A DNA stretch of 64,000 bases, from the NCBI GenBank assembly GCA_022820945.1, contig JAJEEP010000098.1, forward strand, positions 45,358-109,357, given 5' to 3'. The first letter of the stretch is position 1; every line of letters begins with the position of its first letter. A program made the position numbers and the translations under genes. The notes beneath the pieces were generated by a model that saw nothing but the letters and a program-made list of their open reading frames with translations, did no database searches and had not been told where the DNA came from. Positions 44,822 to 53,848 of this stretch are shown here, piece by piece. This DNA is from Alphaproteobacteria bacterium. Lineage in GTDB: Bacteria; Pseudomonadota; Alphaproteobacteria; UBA828.

Positions 44822-46519
44822 ATGGACATGGTGACGATGAACATCATCGATTCCTCGATGGTGTCGATCTGCCGGGAAATGGGGATCACGCTGATGAAGA
44901 CGTCGTATTCGACGATCTTCAACGAAGGGCTCGATTTCACCTGCGCCATCGCCGACACCGACGGCGAGATGGTCTCGGTCGCCGAGTTCTGCCCGGCCCA
45001 GATCGGCGGAATGCCTCTGCTGATCAAGACCTGCGCCGAGGAAATCCCGATCGACCAGATCGAGGAAGGCGACGTTATCGTCCACAACGACCCCTACCGT
45101 GGCGGCCTGCACGTGCCCGAGCACACGCTGTTCAAGCCGGTTTTCGCCGACGGCAAGCTCCTGGCGTTCGTGGTCGCCATCGGCCACATCGCCGAGGTCG
45201 GCGGCATGGTGCCCGGCGGCTTCGCCGGCGAGGCGACGGAGATCTTCCACGAAGGCGTGCGCGTGCCGCCGGTGAAGATCATGAAGCGCGGGCGCGATGT
45301 CGATGCGGTATGGAAGCTGATGCTCGCGAACGTGCGCACGCCGCGATACAACTACGGCGACCTGCGCGCCATGATCGGCGCCCTCGACCTCGGCGAGGCG
45401 CGACTCAAGGAGATGGTGGCGAAGTACGGCCGCGATCTCTGGCAGGAGACCTGCCGCGACCTCATGGACTATTCCGAGCGCCGCATGCGTGCCGAGATCG
45501 CGCAATTCCCCGACGGCCGCTACCACTTCGAAGACACCGTCGAGAACGACGGGATCGAAGACAAGCCCTATCAGCTCAGGGTCGACGTCTTCGTCCAGGG
45601 GGACGAGCTGATCGCCGATTTCTCAGAAACCGACGACCAGGCCAAGGGGCCGATCAACGCCACGCTCGGCGTTACCTGGTCGGCCACCTACAACGCGCTC
45701 TTCCACATGACCGACCCGTCGATCCCGAAGAACTCGGGGTGTTTCCGGCCGATCAAGATCGTGGCCCGGCCCGGCACGGTCGCCAATGTCGACTATCCGG
45801 CACCCGAGGTGGCGGGCAACACGGAGACCCATCCGAGGCTCGCGCTCATCGTGATCGGCGCGCTGGCCCAAGGCGCGCCCGAACGCGCGATGGCGGCGGA
45901 GAGCGGCACCGGTGGCAATTTCGTGTTCGGCGGCCATCATCCCGACTACGACGAATATTTCGCCTGCTACGACCTGATCTCCGGCGGCTGGGGCGGACGC
46001 GACTACGCCGATGGCAATGACTGCGTCATCGCCATCAACGGCAACTGCCGCTTCAACCCGGTCGAAGTGTTCGAGACACGTTTCCCCTTCCACGTCGAGG
46101 ACTTCGCGATGACGCCGGATTCCGGCGGCCCCGGCCGGCATCGAGGGGGCCTGGGCTATCGCAAGACGCTGCGCACGCTGTCGGCCGAGATCACCGCGAG
46201 CCAGTGCACCGACCGGCACCGGATCAAGACCTGGGGCCTCTTCGGCGGCAAGGAGGGGGCGGTGGGTGCGACCCTGGTCCGGCCCGAGGGTGCTGACGAC
46301 TGGCGCCCGGTGACCGAAACCCACGGCAAGGCGTCGTCGTCCAAGTACGCCAACATCCGCCTGCGTCCCGGCGATCGCGTGCGTCTCATCGTCCCCGGCG
46401 GCGGCGGCTATGGCGAACCCAGGGAGCGCGCGCCCGAGGCGGTGGCGGAGGACCTGGCAGAAGGCTACGTCACGCCGGAGGCCGCGCGCCGCGACTACGG
46501 TTACACCGCCGGGGCCTGA
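44822..46519 (+). CDS. Hydantoinase B/oxoprolinase family protein (second solitary HyuB)
   Basis: 565 residues. Same fold as the gene at 35.6 kb but clearly diverged: DGEMVSVAEFCPAQIGGMP, GDVIVHNDPYRGGLHVPEHTLFKP, ETDDQAKGPINATLGVTWSA, TPDSGGPGRHRGGLGYRKTLR. No HyuA partner is adjacent; a secreted nuclease lies divergent and a secreted hydrolase convergent. Standalone, its reaction is unknown. Confidence 0.86.
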   Translation: MDMVTMNIIDSSMVSICREMGITLMKTSYSTIFNEGLDFTCAIADTDGEMVSVAEFCPAQIGGMPLLIKTCAEEIPIDQIEEGDVIVHNDPYRGGLHVPEHTLFKPVFADGKLLAFVVAIGHIAEVGGMVPGGFAGEATEIFHEGVRVPPVKIMKRGRDVDAVWKLMLANVRTPRYNYGDLRAMIGALDLGEARLKEMVAKYGRDLWQETCRDLMDYSERRMRAEIAQFPDGRYHFEDTVENDGIEDKPYQLRVDVFVQGDELIADFSETDDQAKGPINATLGVTWSATYNALFHMTDPSIPKNSGCFRPIKIVARPGTVANVDYPAPEVAGNTETHPRLALIVIGALAQGAPERAMAAESGTGGNFVFGGHHPDYDEYFACYDLISGGWGGRDYADGNDCVIAINGNCRFNPVEVFETRFPFHVEDFAMTPDSGGPGRHRGGLGYRKTLRTLSAEITASQCTDRHRIKTWGLFGGKEGAVGATLVRPEGADDWRPVTETHGKASSSKYANIRLRPGDRVRLIVPGGGGYGEPRERAPEAVAEDLAEGYVTPEAARRDYGYTAGA

Positions 46520-46544
46520 GCCGCCGGACACCGCCCTGCCGCCG

Positions 46545-47525
46545 TCACGGTACGGGCAGAGCGTCGTCGAAGAAGCGCAGAATCTGCTCGTCGATCTCAG
46601 CGAGGAAGACGCGCCTCTCGAAGCCTTCCGGATCGCGCCCCGCAGCGCCCACCTCATCGGCCATCGTGGGCGGGAACGGCGTGATGAAGGCGAAGTGGTG
46701 GGCATCCGGGTGCACCACCAGGTGCGCGTAGTCTCCCAAGAGGGCGGCGATGTTTTCCGCGTGCCAGGGCGCACGCAGGACCCGATCGGCACCCAGGCGA
46801 TGGATCTGAGCCGGAACCTTGACGCCAGAGAAGGCCCCTTCGCCGAAGAGCGCGCCAACCGGCGCCACGGCCACAACGGCACGGACTCGCCGGTCCGTGA
46901 GGTCGGGCATCGTCAGGTCGTCGTGCCCTCCGGGCCGGCCATAAGCGCAGAACTGCGGGTCCTCCGCGCGATGGCGCGTGCAGTGGTGCGCGAGCACGCT
47001 CAAGTCCGCCCGGCCGCCGATCAGGGCGAGCACGCTGTAGCCGCCGGCCGAGTGCCCGACCGCCCCGATGCGTTCGTCGTCAATACGTGGGCCGAACTTT
47101 GTGTCGCCAAGAAGCCGATCCAGCACGGCGCCTAGCTGACGCGGGCGCCGGCGCCAGTTCGCCGATGTCCCGCTGTACCGGCCGTCACGCCAGCTGTCGC
47201 CGGCGTGTTCCGGCGCCGCCACGATATAGCCGCGCTCGGCCAGACGGATTGCCGTGTCGCGGTGATTCAGGCGGCCGCCTCCGGTTCCGTGCGACAGCAG
47301 GACGAGACCGTATTGCCCGTTACCGAGCGGCGCCCCTCGGCTTGCGTCCATTGTGAACGGGCCGACAGCCGTCTGTCCGGTCGCCGCCTCGGTCGGATAC
47401 CAGAGCGCGGTGACCAGCCGCTCTCCATCCGACTCGACGTGAATGTCGCGGAAGCCCACGCCCTGGGCCTGGGCGCCCGCGATGGCGAACGTGGCCACCA
47501 CGGCGATCAAGAAGAGAAGTCTCAT
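46545..47525 (-). CDS. Secreted alpha/beta hydrolase (dienelactone hydrolase/lipase-like)
   Basis: 326 residues from the ATG at 47525. Signal peptide [20 protein letters not shown]. Nucleophile motif [11 protein letters not shown], oxyanion region [15 protein letters not shown], late catalytic His in [11 protein letters not shown]. The pattern resembles predicted dienelactone hydrolases and PAF-acetylhydrolase-like esterases that act in the periplasm. The long ORF-track version (709 aa) is an artefact continuing through the divergent ETF-QO gene. Two cysteines ([14 protein letters not shown]) may form a disulfide. Confidence 0.83.
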   Translation of the reverse strand: MRLLFLIAVVATFAIAGAQAQGVGFRDIHVESDGERLVTALWYPTEAATGQTAVGPFTMDASRGAPLGNGQYGLVLLSHGTGGGRLNHRDTAIRLAERGYIVAAPEHAGDSWRDGRYSGTSANWRRRPRQLGAVLDRLLGDTKFGPRIDDERIGAVGHSAGGYSVLALIGGRADLSVLAHHCTRHRAEDPQFCAYGRPGGHDDLTMPDLTDRRVRAVVAVAPVGALFGEGAFSGVKVPAQIHRLGADRVLRAPWHAENIAALLGDYAHLVVHPDAHHFAFITPFPPTMADEVGAAGRDPEGFERRVFLAEIDEQILRFFDDALPVP

Positions 47526-47657
47526 GAGATGCATCCTGTCCCAACGACCGGCTCGCGGAAAGCCATCCTCCCCGAAGATGCTATGCTCGCCCGGCAGTCG
47601 GCGGCGCAGCGGGTGCGCTTGCGCGCCGGGCTTTTTCCGCGACAATCGAGAGCGCGC

Positions 47658-49298
47658 ATGAGCCGGGAATCGATGGAGTTCGACGTGGTGATCGTGGGCG
47701 CGGGCCCCGCCGGGCTCGCTGCTGCGATACGCCTGCGCCAGCTCGCCGAGGAGTCCGGCCGCGAGCTCAGCGTGACCGTGCTCGAGAAGGGCTCGGAGGT
47801 GGGTGCGCACATCCTCTCCGGCGCCGTCTTCGAGCCGCGCGCGCTCGATGAGTTGATCCCGGACTGGAAGGAGAAGGGCGCGCCGCTCAACACGCGCGCC
47901 GGCAGCGACGAGTTCCGCCTGCTCACCGCAAGGGGCAGCATCAGGATGCCCGGTGCGCTGCTGCCCCCGCAGATGCGCAACCACGGGAACTATATCATCA
48001 GCCTCGGCAATCTCTGCCGCTGGCTCGGTCAGCAGGCGGAGGAGCTCGGCGTCGAGGTCTACCCCGGCTTCGCCGCCGCCGAGGTGCTCTACCACGATGA
48101 CGGCCGGGTCAAGGGCGTTGCCACCGGCGACATGGGTATCGCCAGGGACGGCAGCCAGAAGGCGAGCTACGAGCCGGGCGTCGAGCTGCACGCGAAGTAC
48201 ACGCTGTTCGCCGAAGGGGCTCGCGGCTCGCTCACCAAGCAGCTGGTCGAACGGTTCGACCTGCGCGCGCGCTCGGACCCGCAGACCTACGGCATCGGCC
48301 TCAAGGAGGTGTGGGAGATCGATCCCGGCAAGCACAAGCCGGGCCTGATCCAGCACAGCTTCGGCTGGCCGCTGGACAGCCGCACTTACGGCGGCTCCTT
48401 CCTCTACCACTTCGACGAGAACCTGGTCTCGATCGGCTTCGTCGTCGCGCTCGACTACGAGAACCCGCACCTCTCGCCCTTCGACGAGTTTCAGCGCTTC
48501 AAGACCCATCCGCAAATCCGCCCGGTGCTCGAAGGAGGCCAGCGGCTGGCCTACGGCGCGCGCGCGATCAACGAGGGCGGATACCAGTCGATCCCGGAGA
48601 CCGTCTTTCCCGGCGGTGCGCTGATCGGCTGTGCCGCGGGCCTCCTCAACGTGCCCAAGATCAAGGGCAGCCACAACGCGATGAAGAGCGGCGCGCTCGC
48701 GGCCGAGGCGGCGTTCGCCGCGCTGGGCGAGGCCGAGGACGGGACCAAGCCGCTCGACGCCTACCCGGCGGCGCTGCGCCGCTCATGGGTGATCAAGGAG
48801 CTGAAGCAGGTCAGGAACTGCCGTCCGGCCTTCCGTTGGGGGCTCGTCCCCGGCACCGTCATCAGCTTCATGGAGCTCTGGACCGGCGGCGTGCTGCCCT
48901 GGACGCTTCGCCATCGGCAGGATCACGAAAGCCTCAGGAAGGCCGCCGCTGCGCCGAAGATCGCCTATCCCAAGCCGGACGGCGTCGTCTCCTTCGACAA
49001 GCCGAGCTCCGTCTACCTCTCCAACACCAATCACGAGGAGGACCAGCCCGCGCACCTGACGCTCAAGGACGACGGCGTGCCGATAAAGGTGAATCTCGCA
49101 CTCTACGACGCGCCGGAGCAGCGCTACTGCCCGGCCGGCGTCTACGAAATCGTGGAGGACGCCGACGGTCCGCCACGCCTGCAGATCAACGCGCAAAACT
49201 GCGTGCACTGCAAGACTTGCGACATCAAGGACCCCACGCAGAACATCGTTTGGGTGGTGCCCGAAGGCGGGGGCGGCCCCAACTATGCCAACATGTAG
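47658..49298 (+). CDS. Electron transfer flavoprotein-ubiquinone oxidoreductase
   Basis: 546 residues from the ATG at 47658. FAD motif [17 protein letters not shown], ubiquinone/membrane segment region near residues 80-120, and the C-terminal [4Fe-4S] motif [16 protein letters not shown]. It passes electrons from ETF, reduced by acyl-CoA and other dehydrogenases, to ubiquinone at the inner membrane. Its stop overlaps the start of the following TPR gene. Its presence fits an organism with aerobic fatty- or amino-acid oxidation. Confidence 0.94.
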   Translation: MSRESMEFDVVIVGAGPAGLAAAIRLRQLAEESGRELSVTVLEKGSEVGAHILSGAVFEPRALDELIPDWKEKGAPLNTRAGSDEFRLLTARGSIRMPGALLPPQMRNHGNYIISLGNLCRWLGQQAEELGVEVYPGFAAAEVLYHDDGRVKGVATGDMGIARDGSQKASYEPGVELHAKYTLFAEGARGSLTKQLVERFDLRARSDPQTYGIGLKEVWEIDPGKHKPGLIQHSFGWPLDSRTYGGSFLYHFDENLVSIGFVVALDYENPHLSPFDEFQRFKTHPQIRPVLEGGQRLAYGARAINEGGYQSIPETVFPGGALIGCAAGLLNVPKIKGSHNAMKSGALAAEAAFAALGEAEDGTKPLDAYPAALRRSWVIKELKQVRNCRPAFRWGLVPGTVISFMELWTGGVLPWTLRHRQDHESLRKAAAAPKIAYPKPDGVVSFDKPSSVYLSNTNHEEDQPAHLTLKDDGVPIKVNLALYDAPEQRYCPAGVYEIVEDADGPPRLQINAQNCVHCKTCDIKDPTQNIVWVVPEGGGGPNYANM

Positions 49299-51069
49299 GG
49301 CAGGGGAGGGGGCTACCACGCGTCGGCGGGGCGCGATTGCCCGGCTGAGCGGTGCCGTAGTCGCCTGCCTGATCGGCGCAATGTGCGTCGGCGATCTCAC
49401 GGCAGCCGATCAAGAGGCTCCCCCTATGCCGCCCGAGCCGGCAGCCGACGCGAAACGCAACCACGACTCGGTGATCGGCAGCTATCTCATCGGGCGCCAT
49501 GCCCACACGCGCGGCGACTATGCGGTGGCGTCGCAGCACCTCTGGCGCGCTTTGGAGCGCGATCCAGGCAATCCCGCTCTCTTGCGCCGAACGGTGTCCC
49601 TGCTGGTCGCCGACGGCCGGATCGAAGACGCGGTCGCACTCGCCGAGCGTCTCGTCGACATCGACGATAGCGCGCGGTTGGCCAGCTTCGTTCTCGGACT
49701 GCGGGACGCCCGTGACGGCGACTACGAGCGTGGGTTGCAGCGCATCGAGGGGATTGCGCGAGAGGGTGTCTATTCTCTCCTGCTGCCGCTTACCGAGGCG
49801 TGGTTGCACGTCGGTTCGGGATCCGGGACGGCGGCCCACGCCGCGCTGGCGCCGCTCGCCGAGCGCGATGCCTATCGGCCGTTCTTCCTCCATCATGCGG
49901 GGCTGATGCACGACATCGCCGGTCGCGCGGCGGATGCCGAGGCTCTCCTGCGAGAGTCCGTCGCGATCGGCAGCGGCTCGCATCGCTCGATAAGGGCTCT
50001 CGGCAGTGTCCTGATGCGGGCCGGACGCAGTGTCGAGGCCCGCGCGATTTACGAAGAATTTCGGGCGCAAAATCCTGAGGACGTCCGGATCGAGCGAACT
50101 CTCGCGGCGGTCGAGGCGGGCCAGACGCCGCCGCCGCTCGTCTCCGACGCACGCGACGGGCTGGCGGAGACACTTCTCGGCGCGTCCGCCGCCCTGCCGC
50201 AGCGGGATGGCGGCGAAGCCTCGCTGATCTACGCGCGCCTCGCGCTCTTTCTCCGCGACGATATGGACGCCGCCAGGTTCCTGATCGGCGAGATTCTCGA
50301 AGATGCGGAGAGGCTGGAAGCCGCGGTGGAAGCCTACCGTTCCATCCCCGACGAGTCGGACTTCGCCTGGGCCGCGCGGCTTCGCGCTGCGGCGGCCCTC
50401 TCGGATATCGACCGGGTGGACGAGGCGCTCACGGCGCTCGAGGTCATGGTGGACGAGCGGCCCCGGCGCATCGATGCCGCGTCCGCGCTCGGCGACGTGT
50501 TCAGGAGGGATGAGCAATACGCCGAGGCTGCCGCCGCCTACGACACCGCGGTCGAGCGGATCGAGACGGTCGAGTATCGCCACTGGCGCCTGTTCTATGT
50601 GCGCGGCATTGCGTTCGAGCGCCTGGGCGAATGGCCCAAGGCAGAGGCAGACTTCAAGCGCGCGCTCGAGCTGGAGCCGGATCAGCCGCTGGTTCTTAAC
50701 TATCTCGGCTATTCCTGGGTGGAGCAGCTCCACAATCTCGACGAAGCCAAGTCGATGATCGAGAAGGCGGTCGAGCTCAGGCCGGACGACGGCTATATCG
50801 TCGACAGCCTCGGTTGGGTGGCCTACAGGCTGGGCGACTTCAAGGAGGCGGTCCACCAGCTTGAGCGGGCAGTGGAGCTTGTGGCGGGCGATCCGATCAT
50901 TAACGATCACTTGGGCGACGCCTATTGGCAGGTGGGCCGGGTCAACGAGGCCCGATTCCAGTGGCGCCGCGTGCTCACCCTCGACCCGGAGGACGATCTC
51001 GCCGCCCAGGTCCGGCGCAAGATCGCAGGTGGTCTCTCCGCCGGCGCGGAGGCAGACGAGGCCGAATAG
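49285..51069 (+). CDS. TPR-repeat protein, probably exported
   Basis: 594 residues. A hydrophobic segment at ~20-40 ([22 protein letters not shown]) acts as signal peptide or anchor. Tetratricopeptide repeats run through most of the rest, clearest at [27 protein letters not shown] and at [80 protein letters not shown]. The ATG at 49285 overlaps ETF-QO; later starts are possible. The order ETF-QO-TPR-ispE is familiar in alphaproteobacteria. Specific function unknown. Confidence 0.82.
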   Translation: MPTCRAGEGATTRRRGAIARLSGAVVACLIGAMCVGDLTAADQEAPPMPPEPAADAKRNHDSVIGSYLIGRHAHTRGDYAVASQHLWRALERDPGNPALLRRTVSLLVADGRIEDAVALAERLVDIDDSARLASFVLGLRDARDGDYERGLQRIEGIAREGVYSLLLPLTEAWLHVGSGSGTAAHAALAPLAERDAYRPFFLHHAGLMHDIAGRAADAEALLRESVAIGSGSHRSIRALGSVLMRAGRSVEARAIYEEFRAQNPEDVRIERTLAAVEAGQTPPPLVSDARDGLAETLLGASAALPQRDGGEASLIYARLALFLRDDMDAARFLIGEILEDAERLEAAVEAYRSIPDESDFAWAARLRAAAALSDIDRVDEALTALEVMVDERPRRIDAASALGDVFRRDEQYAEAAAAYDTAVERIETVEYRHWRLFYVRGIAFERLGEWPKAEADFKRALELEPDQPLVLNYLGYSWVEQLHNLDEAKSMIEKAVELRPDDGYIVDSLGWVAYRLGDFKEAVHQLERAVELVAGDPIINDHLGDAYWQVGRVNEARFQWRRVLTLDPEDDLAAQVRRKIAGGLSAGAEADEAE

Positions 51070-51070
51070 G

Positions 51071-51976
51071 TTGCCGGCAGCGATCCGGGTTGAAGCGCCG
51101 GCCAAGCTCAACCTTTACCTTCACGTGACCGGCCGGCGCGACGACGGCTATCACGAGCTGGACAGTCTCGTCACCTTCGCCACGCTCGCCGATACACTGG
51201 AGATCGCGCCAGCCGACGCCCTCTCCCTAACTGTGAGCGGCCCGTTCGCCAGTGCCTTGGATGCTGGCAACAACCTGGCTGCTCGGGCGGCGGTCGCGCT
51301 GGGGGAGAGGCTCGGCCGGCCGGCCCGCGTGCGAATCGCGCTGGAGAAGCGCATTCCCGTCGCGGCGGGCCTCGGCGGCGGCTCGGCGGACGCTGCCGCG
51401 GTGCTGCGCGGCCTCGCTCGATTGTGGAGTCTCGGCCCCGAGCACACGGACGATCTTCAGAGGGTCGCGCTCGGCCTCGGTGCCGACGTGCCGGTCTGCC
51501 TCCACGCACGCGCCGCCTACATGGCCGGCATCGGGGAGACGTTGAGCGCGCCGCCGCGCCTGCCTTCCTGCGCGGCGCTCCTGATAAATCCCGGCGTCCC
51601 GGTACCCACTGGGGCGACCTTTGCAGCGAGGCGCGGGCCGTTTTCGACCGCCGATCGCTTTCGCGACCGTCCACAGGACGCACGTGCTCTCGCCGATCTG
51701 TTGCGCACCCGGCGCAATGATCTGGAACCGCCGGCCCGTGCTCAGGTGCCCGAGATCGGCCACGTTCTTGAACGACTCGGCGCAGCGCCCGGTTGCCTGC
51801 TCGCCCGCATGTCAGGCTCGGGCGGCACCTGCTTCGGCCTGTTCGCGAGCGAAGCGGCGGCCGCGAGTGCCGCTCGCGCCATCAGCGGTGAGCACTCGGG
51901 CTGGTGGATACAGCCGACGCATCTAAATCACGAGGGCAAGACAGCCGACGAGCAGAGTGCTCTTGGTAGGTGGTGA
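51071..51976 (+). CDS. ispE: 4-diphosphocytidyl-2-C-methyl-D-erythritol kinase
   Basis: 301 residues from a TTG directly after the TPR stop; the protein begins PAAIRVEAPAKLNLYLHVTGRRDDGYHEL, the family N-terminus, so TTG is well supported. GHMP-kinase ATP loop PVAAGLGGGSADAAA (96-110) and C-terminal MSGSGGTCFGLFAS are present. It phosphorylates CDP-ME in the MEP isoprenoid pathway. About 17 residues extend past the usual C-terminus (after GWWIQPTHL). Confidence 0.93.
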   Translation: MPAAIRVEAPAKLNLYLHVTGRRDDGYHELDSLVTFATLADTLEIAPADALSLTVSGPFASALDAGNNLAARAAVALGERLGRPARVRIALEKRIPVAAGLGGGSADAAAVLRGLARLWSLGPEHTDDLQRVALGLGADVPVCLHARAAYMAGIGETLSAPPRLPSCAALLINPGVPVPTGATFAARRGPFSTADRFRDRPQDARALADLLRTRRNDLEPPARAQVPEIGHVLERLGAAPGCLLARMSGSGGTCFGLFASEAAAASAARAISGEHSGWWIQPTHLNHEGKTADEQSALGRW

Positions 51977-52027
51977 CAGGGACCAGGGTGTCGGCAATCA
52001 ACAACGCGAGTGAGTGGGAGCACTGTA

Positions 52028-52462
52028 ATGTCGAGAACACCGCAGCCAACGGCGCGGGATATCGAGAACTTGCTGGCTTTTCTGCCCAGGCTCTATGCCG
52101 ATGGCTTTACCCCGATCAAGAGTGTGCATAGCAAGGGCGCAGACGGCGAAATCGTCGCCTTCCCCTGGGCCGAGTACGACGACGTCGTAAACGAATTCAC
52201 GGACTGCATCCGCCGCGACTGCTGGTACGACTATGACTATGTGCCTGCAGACGTGGAGAAAATTATCGAGAGCGAGGAGGCGATCAAAGCGGCGACCCTG
52301 CCGCAGATCCGATCCATGCTCACTTACGTCTTGCGGGGAGAACGCTTCTCGGATGGCTGGTGGGGCCACATGATCGAAGGCGGCTACGTTCGCCGCATTC
52401 TCGAACGCCTCGCAGAACTCGAAGAGGAGCCAGAGGAGAGCGTTGGCCGCTCACGGCGGTAG
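52028..52462 (+). CDS. DUF6508-like protein
   Basis: 144 residues from the ATG at 52028. It starts ARDIENLLAFLPRLYADGFTPIKSVH and ends with GYVRRILERLAELEEE, the DUF6508 pattern; the middle is rich in Asp, Tyr and Trp (CWYDYDYVPADVEK). Function unknown. No signal peptide or membrane helix. Its 3' end overlaps the convergent response-regulator gene by 12 nt. Confidence 0.72.
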   Translation: MSRTPQPTARDIENLLAFLPRLYADGFTPIKSVHSKGADGEIVAFPWAEYDDVVNEFTDCIRRDCWYDYDYVPADVEKIIESEEAIKAATLPQIRSMLTYVLRGERFSDGWWGHMIEGGYVRRILERLAELEEEPEESVGRSRR

Positions 52463-52903
52463 GCGCACCGTCTCCAGCCAGTGGGCCTTCACGATCTCGG
52501 CGACCGAGACCATGTCGTCGAAGGCCGAGGGCTTGACCATGTAGGCGTTGGCGCCGAGCGCATAGCTCGCCGCGATGTCTCGCTCCTCGTCGGAGGTTGT
52601 GAGCACCACCACGGGAATGCGACAGAGCTCCGGCTCGTCGCGCAGCTGCTCCAGCACCTCGGTACCGTTGACCTTCGGCATGTTGAGGTCGAGCAGGATC
52701 AGGCTCGGCCTGGGCGCGGCCTCCGGGTCGGTGTAGTCGCCACGGCGCTTGAGATAGTCCAGCAGCTCGGCGCCATCGTGGACCACATACAGCGGGCACG
52801 TGATGTCCGCCCGGCGCAGGGCCTTCTCGGTAAGAAGGCAGTCGGCGGGGTCGTCGTCTGCCATGAGGAGGACGGTGCGCTCGCTGATATCGGCTCTCGC
52901 CAT
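52451..52903 (-). CDS. Response regulator, single receiver domain
   Basis: 150 residues, CheY-like and Rcp1-like. Acidic pocket ADDDPAD (Asp16-18), phospho-acceptor Asp72 in LILLDLNMP, switch Thr in VVVLTTSDEE, and the Lys of AYMVKPSAF, so the site is intact. No output domain, so it probably signals by protein contact or a phosphorelay. Third gene of the kinase/regulator set. Confidence 0.9.
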   Translation of the reverse strand: MARADISERTVLLMADDDPADCLLTEKALRRADITCPLYVVHDGAELLDYLKRRGDYTDPEAAPRPSLILLDLNMPKVNGTEVLEQLRDEPELCRIPVVVLTTSDEERDIAASYALGANAYMVKPSAFDDMVSVAEIVKAHWLETVRLPP

Positions 52904-52920
52904 CCTCCCTCTCCCGGCGT

Positions 52921-53847
52921 CTAAGCGGCGCCGGCCGTGCCGGCCTGCCCCCCGGCCTTGGTCACGAGGCGCAGCGCGAGTGACGGAAAGGCCGCGACGG
53001 CGTCTGCGAACGCGAGAAAATCGATCGGCGTCTCGATGAAGACCGGCTCTGCAGTCCCCGCCCAGGGCAGGTCAGCACGGTCGTCCTTGGACCCGCCAAG
53101 CAGGATCACCGGCAAATCGCGGAGCGCCGGCGCGGCGGCGATCTCGGCGAGCGCATGGCGCCCTTCCGTCTGTTGCAGGCCGGGGTCGAGAAGGACGAGA
53201 TCCGGGCGCGGAGCAGGCGTGCCGTCGCCGTGCGCGTGCCGTCCCTGCAAACGCTCAAGTAGCTCGGCGCCGTTGGTGACGTACGTGAGCGCGTTGCCGA
53301 GGCCCGCAGCCTGGAGCGTCTTGGTCGCCTGCAGACAATGCTCAGGGTCGTCGTCGGCCATGACGATGACCGCAGGCCGCACCGCGTCGCCCGAGCCCGA
53401 CGGAACCGCAAGCTCGTAGCTGCAGCTCTTCAGCCGCAGCACGGCTTCGTGCAGCTTGGCGAAAGTCACCGGCTTCACCAGGTAGGCGTAAGCGCCGAGG
53501 TTGTAGCTGTCCGAGATGTCCAGGCTGGCCTCGGAGGCCGTGAGGATGACAATCGGTATCTTCCTCAACGCCGGCCTGAGGTTGATCTCCCAGAGGGAGT
53601 CGAGCCCCGCCATGTTGGGCATGTTGAGATCGAGCAGGATCAGGTCCGGGCGGGGCGAGGAGGCTGGGTCGGCGAACTTGCCGCTCCGCCCGAGATAGTC
53701 CAGCAGCTCCTGACCGTCCTGCACGAAGCGCAGCTCGTTGCCGAGCCGTGCCTTCTGCAACGTCTTCTTGGTCAGCAGGCAATCCTCGGGATCGTCGTCA
53801 GCCATCAGGATCAGGACCGGCTTGGTGCCCGCGGCGCTCATGGGCAT
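52921..53847 (-). CDS. Response regulator with two receiver domains, the second degenerate
   Basis: 308 residues. Receiver 1 (~9-140): ADDDPED, Asp73 in LILLDLNMP, Thr in ILTASE, Lys in LVKPVTF, all intact. Receiver 2 (~157-290): ADDDPEH, Asp221 in LVLLDPGLQ, but the switch Thr is replaced by Gly (VILLGGSK) and the conserved Lys by Glu/Thr (VFIETPID). It is likely a pseudo-receiver. Directly follows the kinase gene with a 1-nt gap, so kinase and regulator are probably co-translated. Confidence 0.88.
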   Translation of the reverse strand: MPMSAAGTKPVLILMADDDPEDCLLTKKTLQKARLGNELRFVQDGQELLDYLGRSGKFADPASSPRPDLILLDLNMPNMAGLDSLWEINLRPALRKIPIVILTASEASLDISDSYNLGAYAYLVKPVTFAKLHEAVLRLKSCSYELAVPSGSGDAVRPAVIVMADDDPEHCLQATKTLQAAGLGNALTYVTNGAELLERLQGRHAHGDGTPAPRPDLVLLDPGLQQTEGRHALAEIAAAPALRDLPVILLGGSKDDRADLPWAGTAEPVFIETPIDFLAFADAVAAFPSLALRLVTKAGGQAGTAGAA

Positions 53848-53848
53848 C

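Noticed and set aside
46545-48674. 709-aa ORF extending the secreted hydrolase
   Set aside because: A signal peptide at the ATG at 47525 marks the true start; the extension is antisense to ETF-QO.
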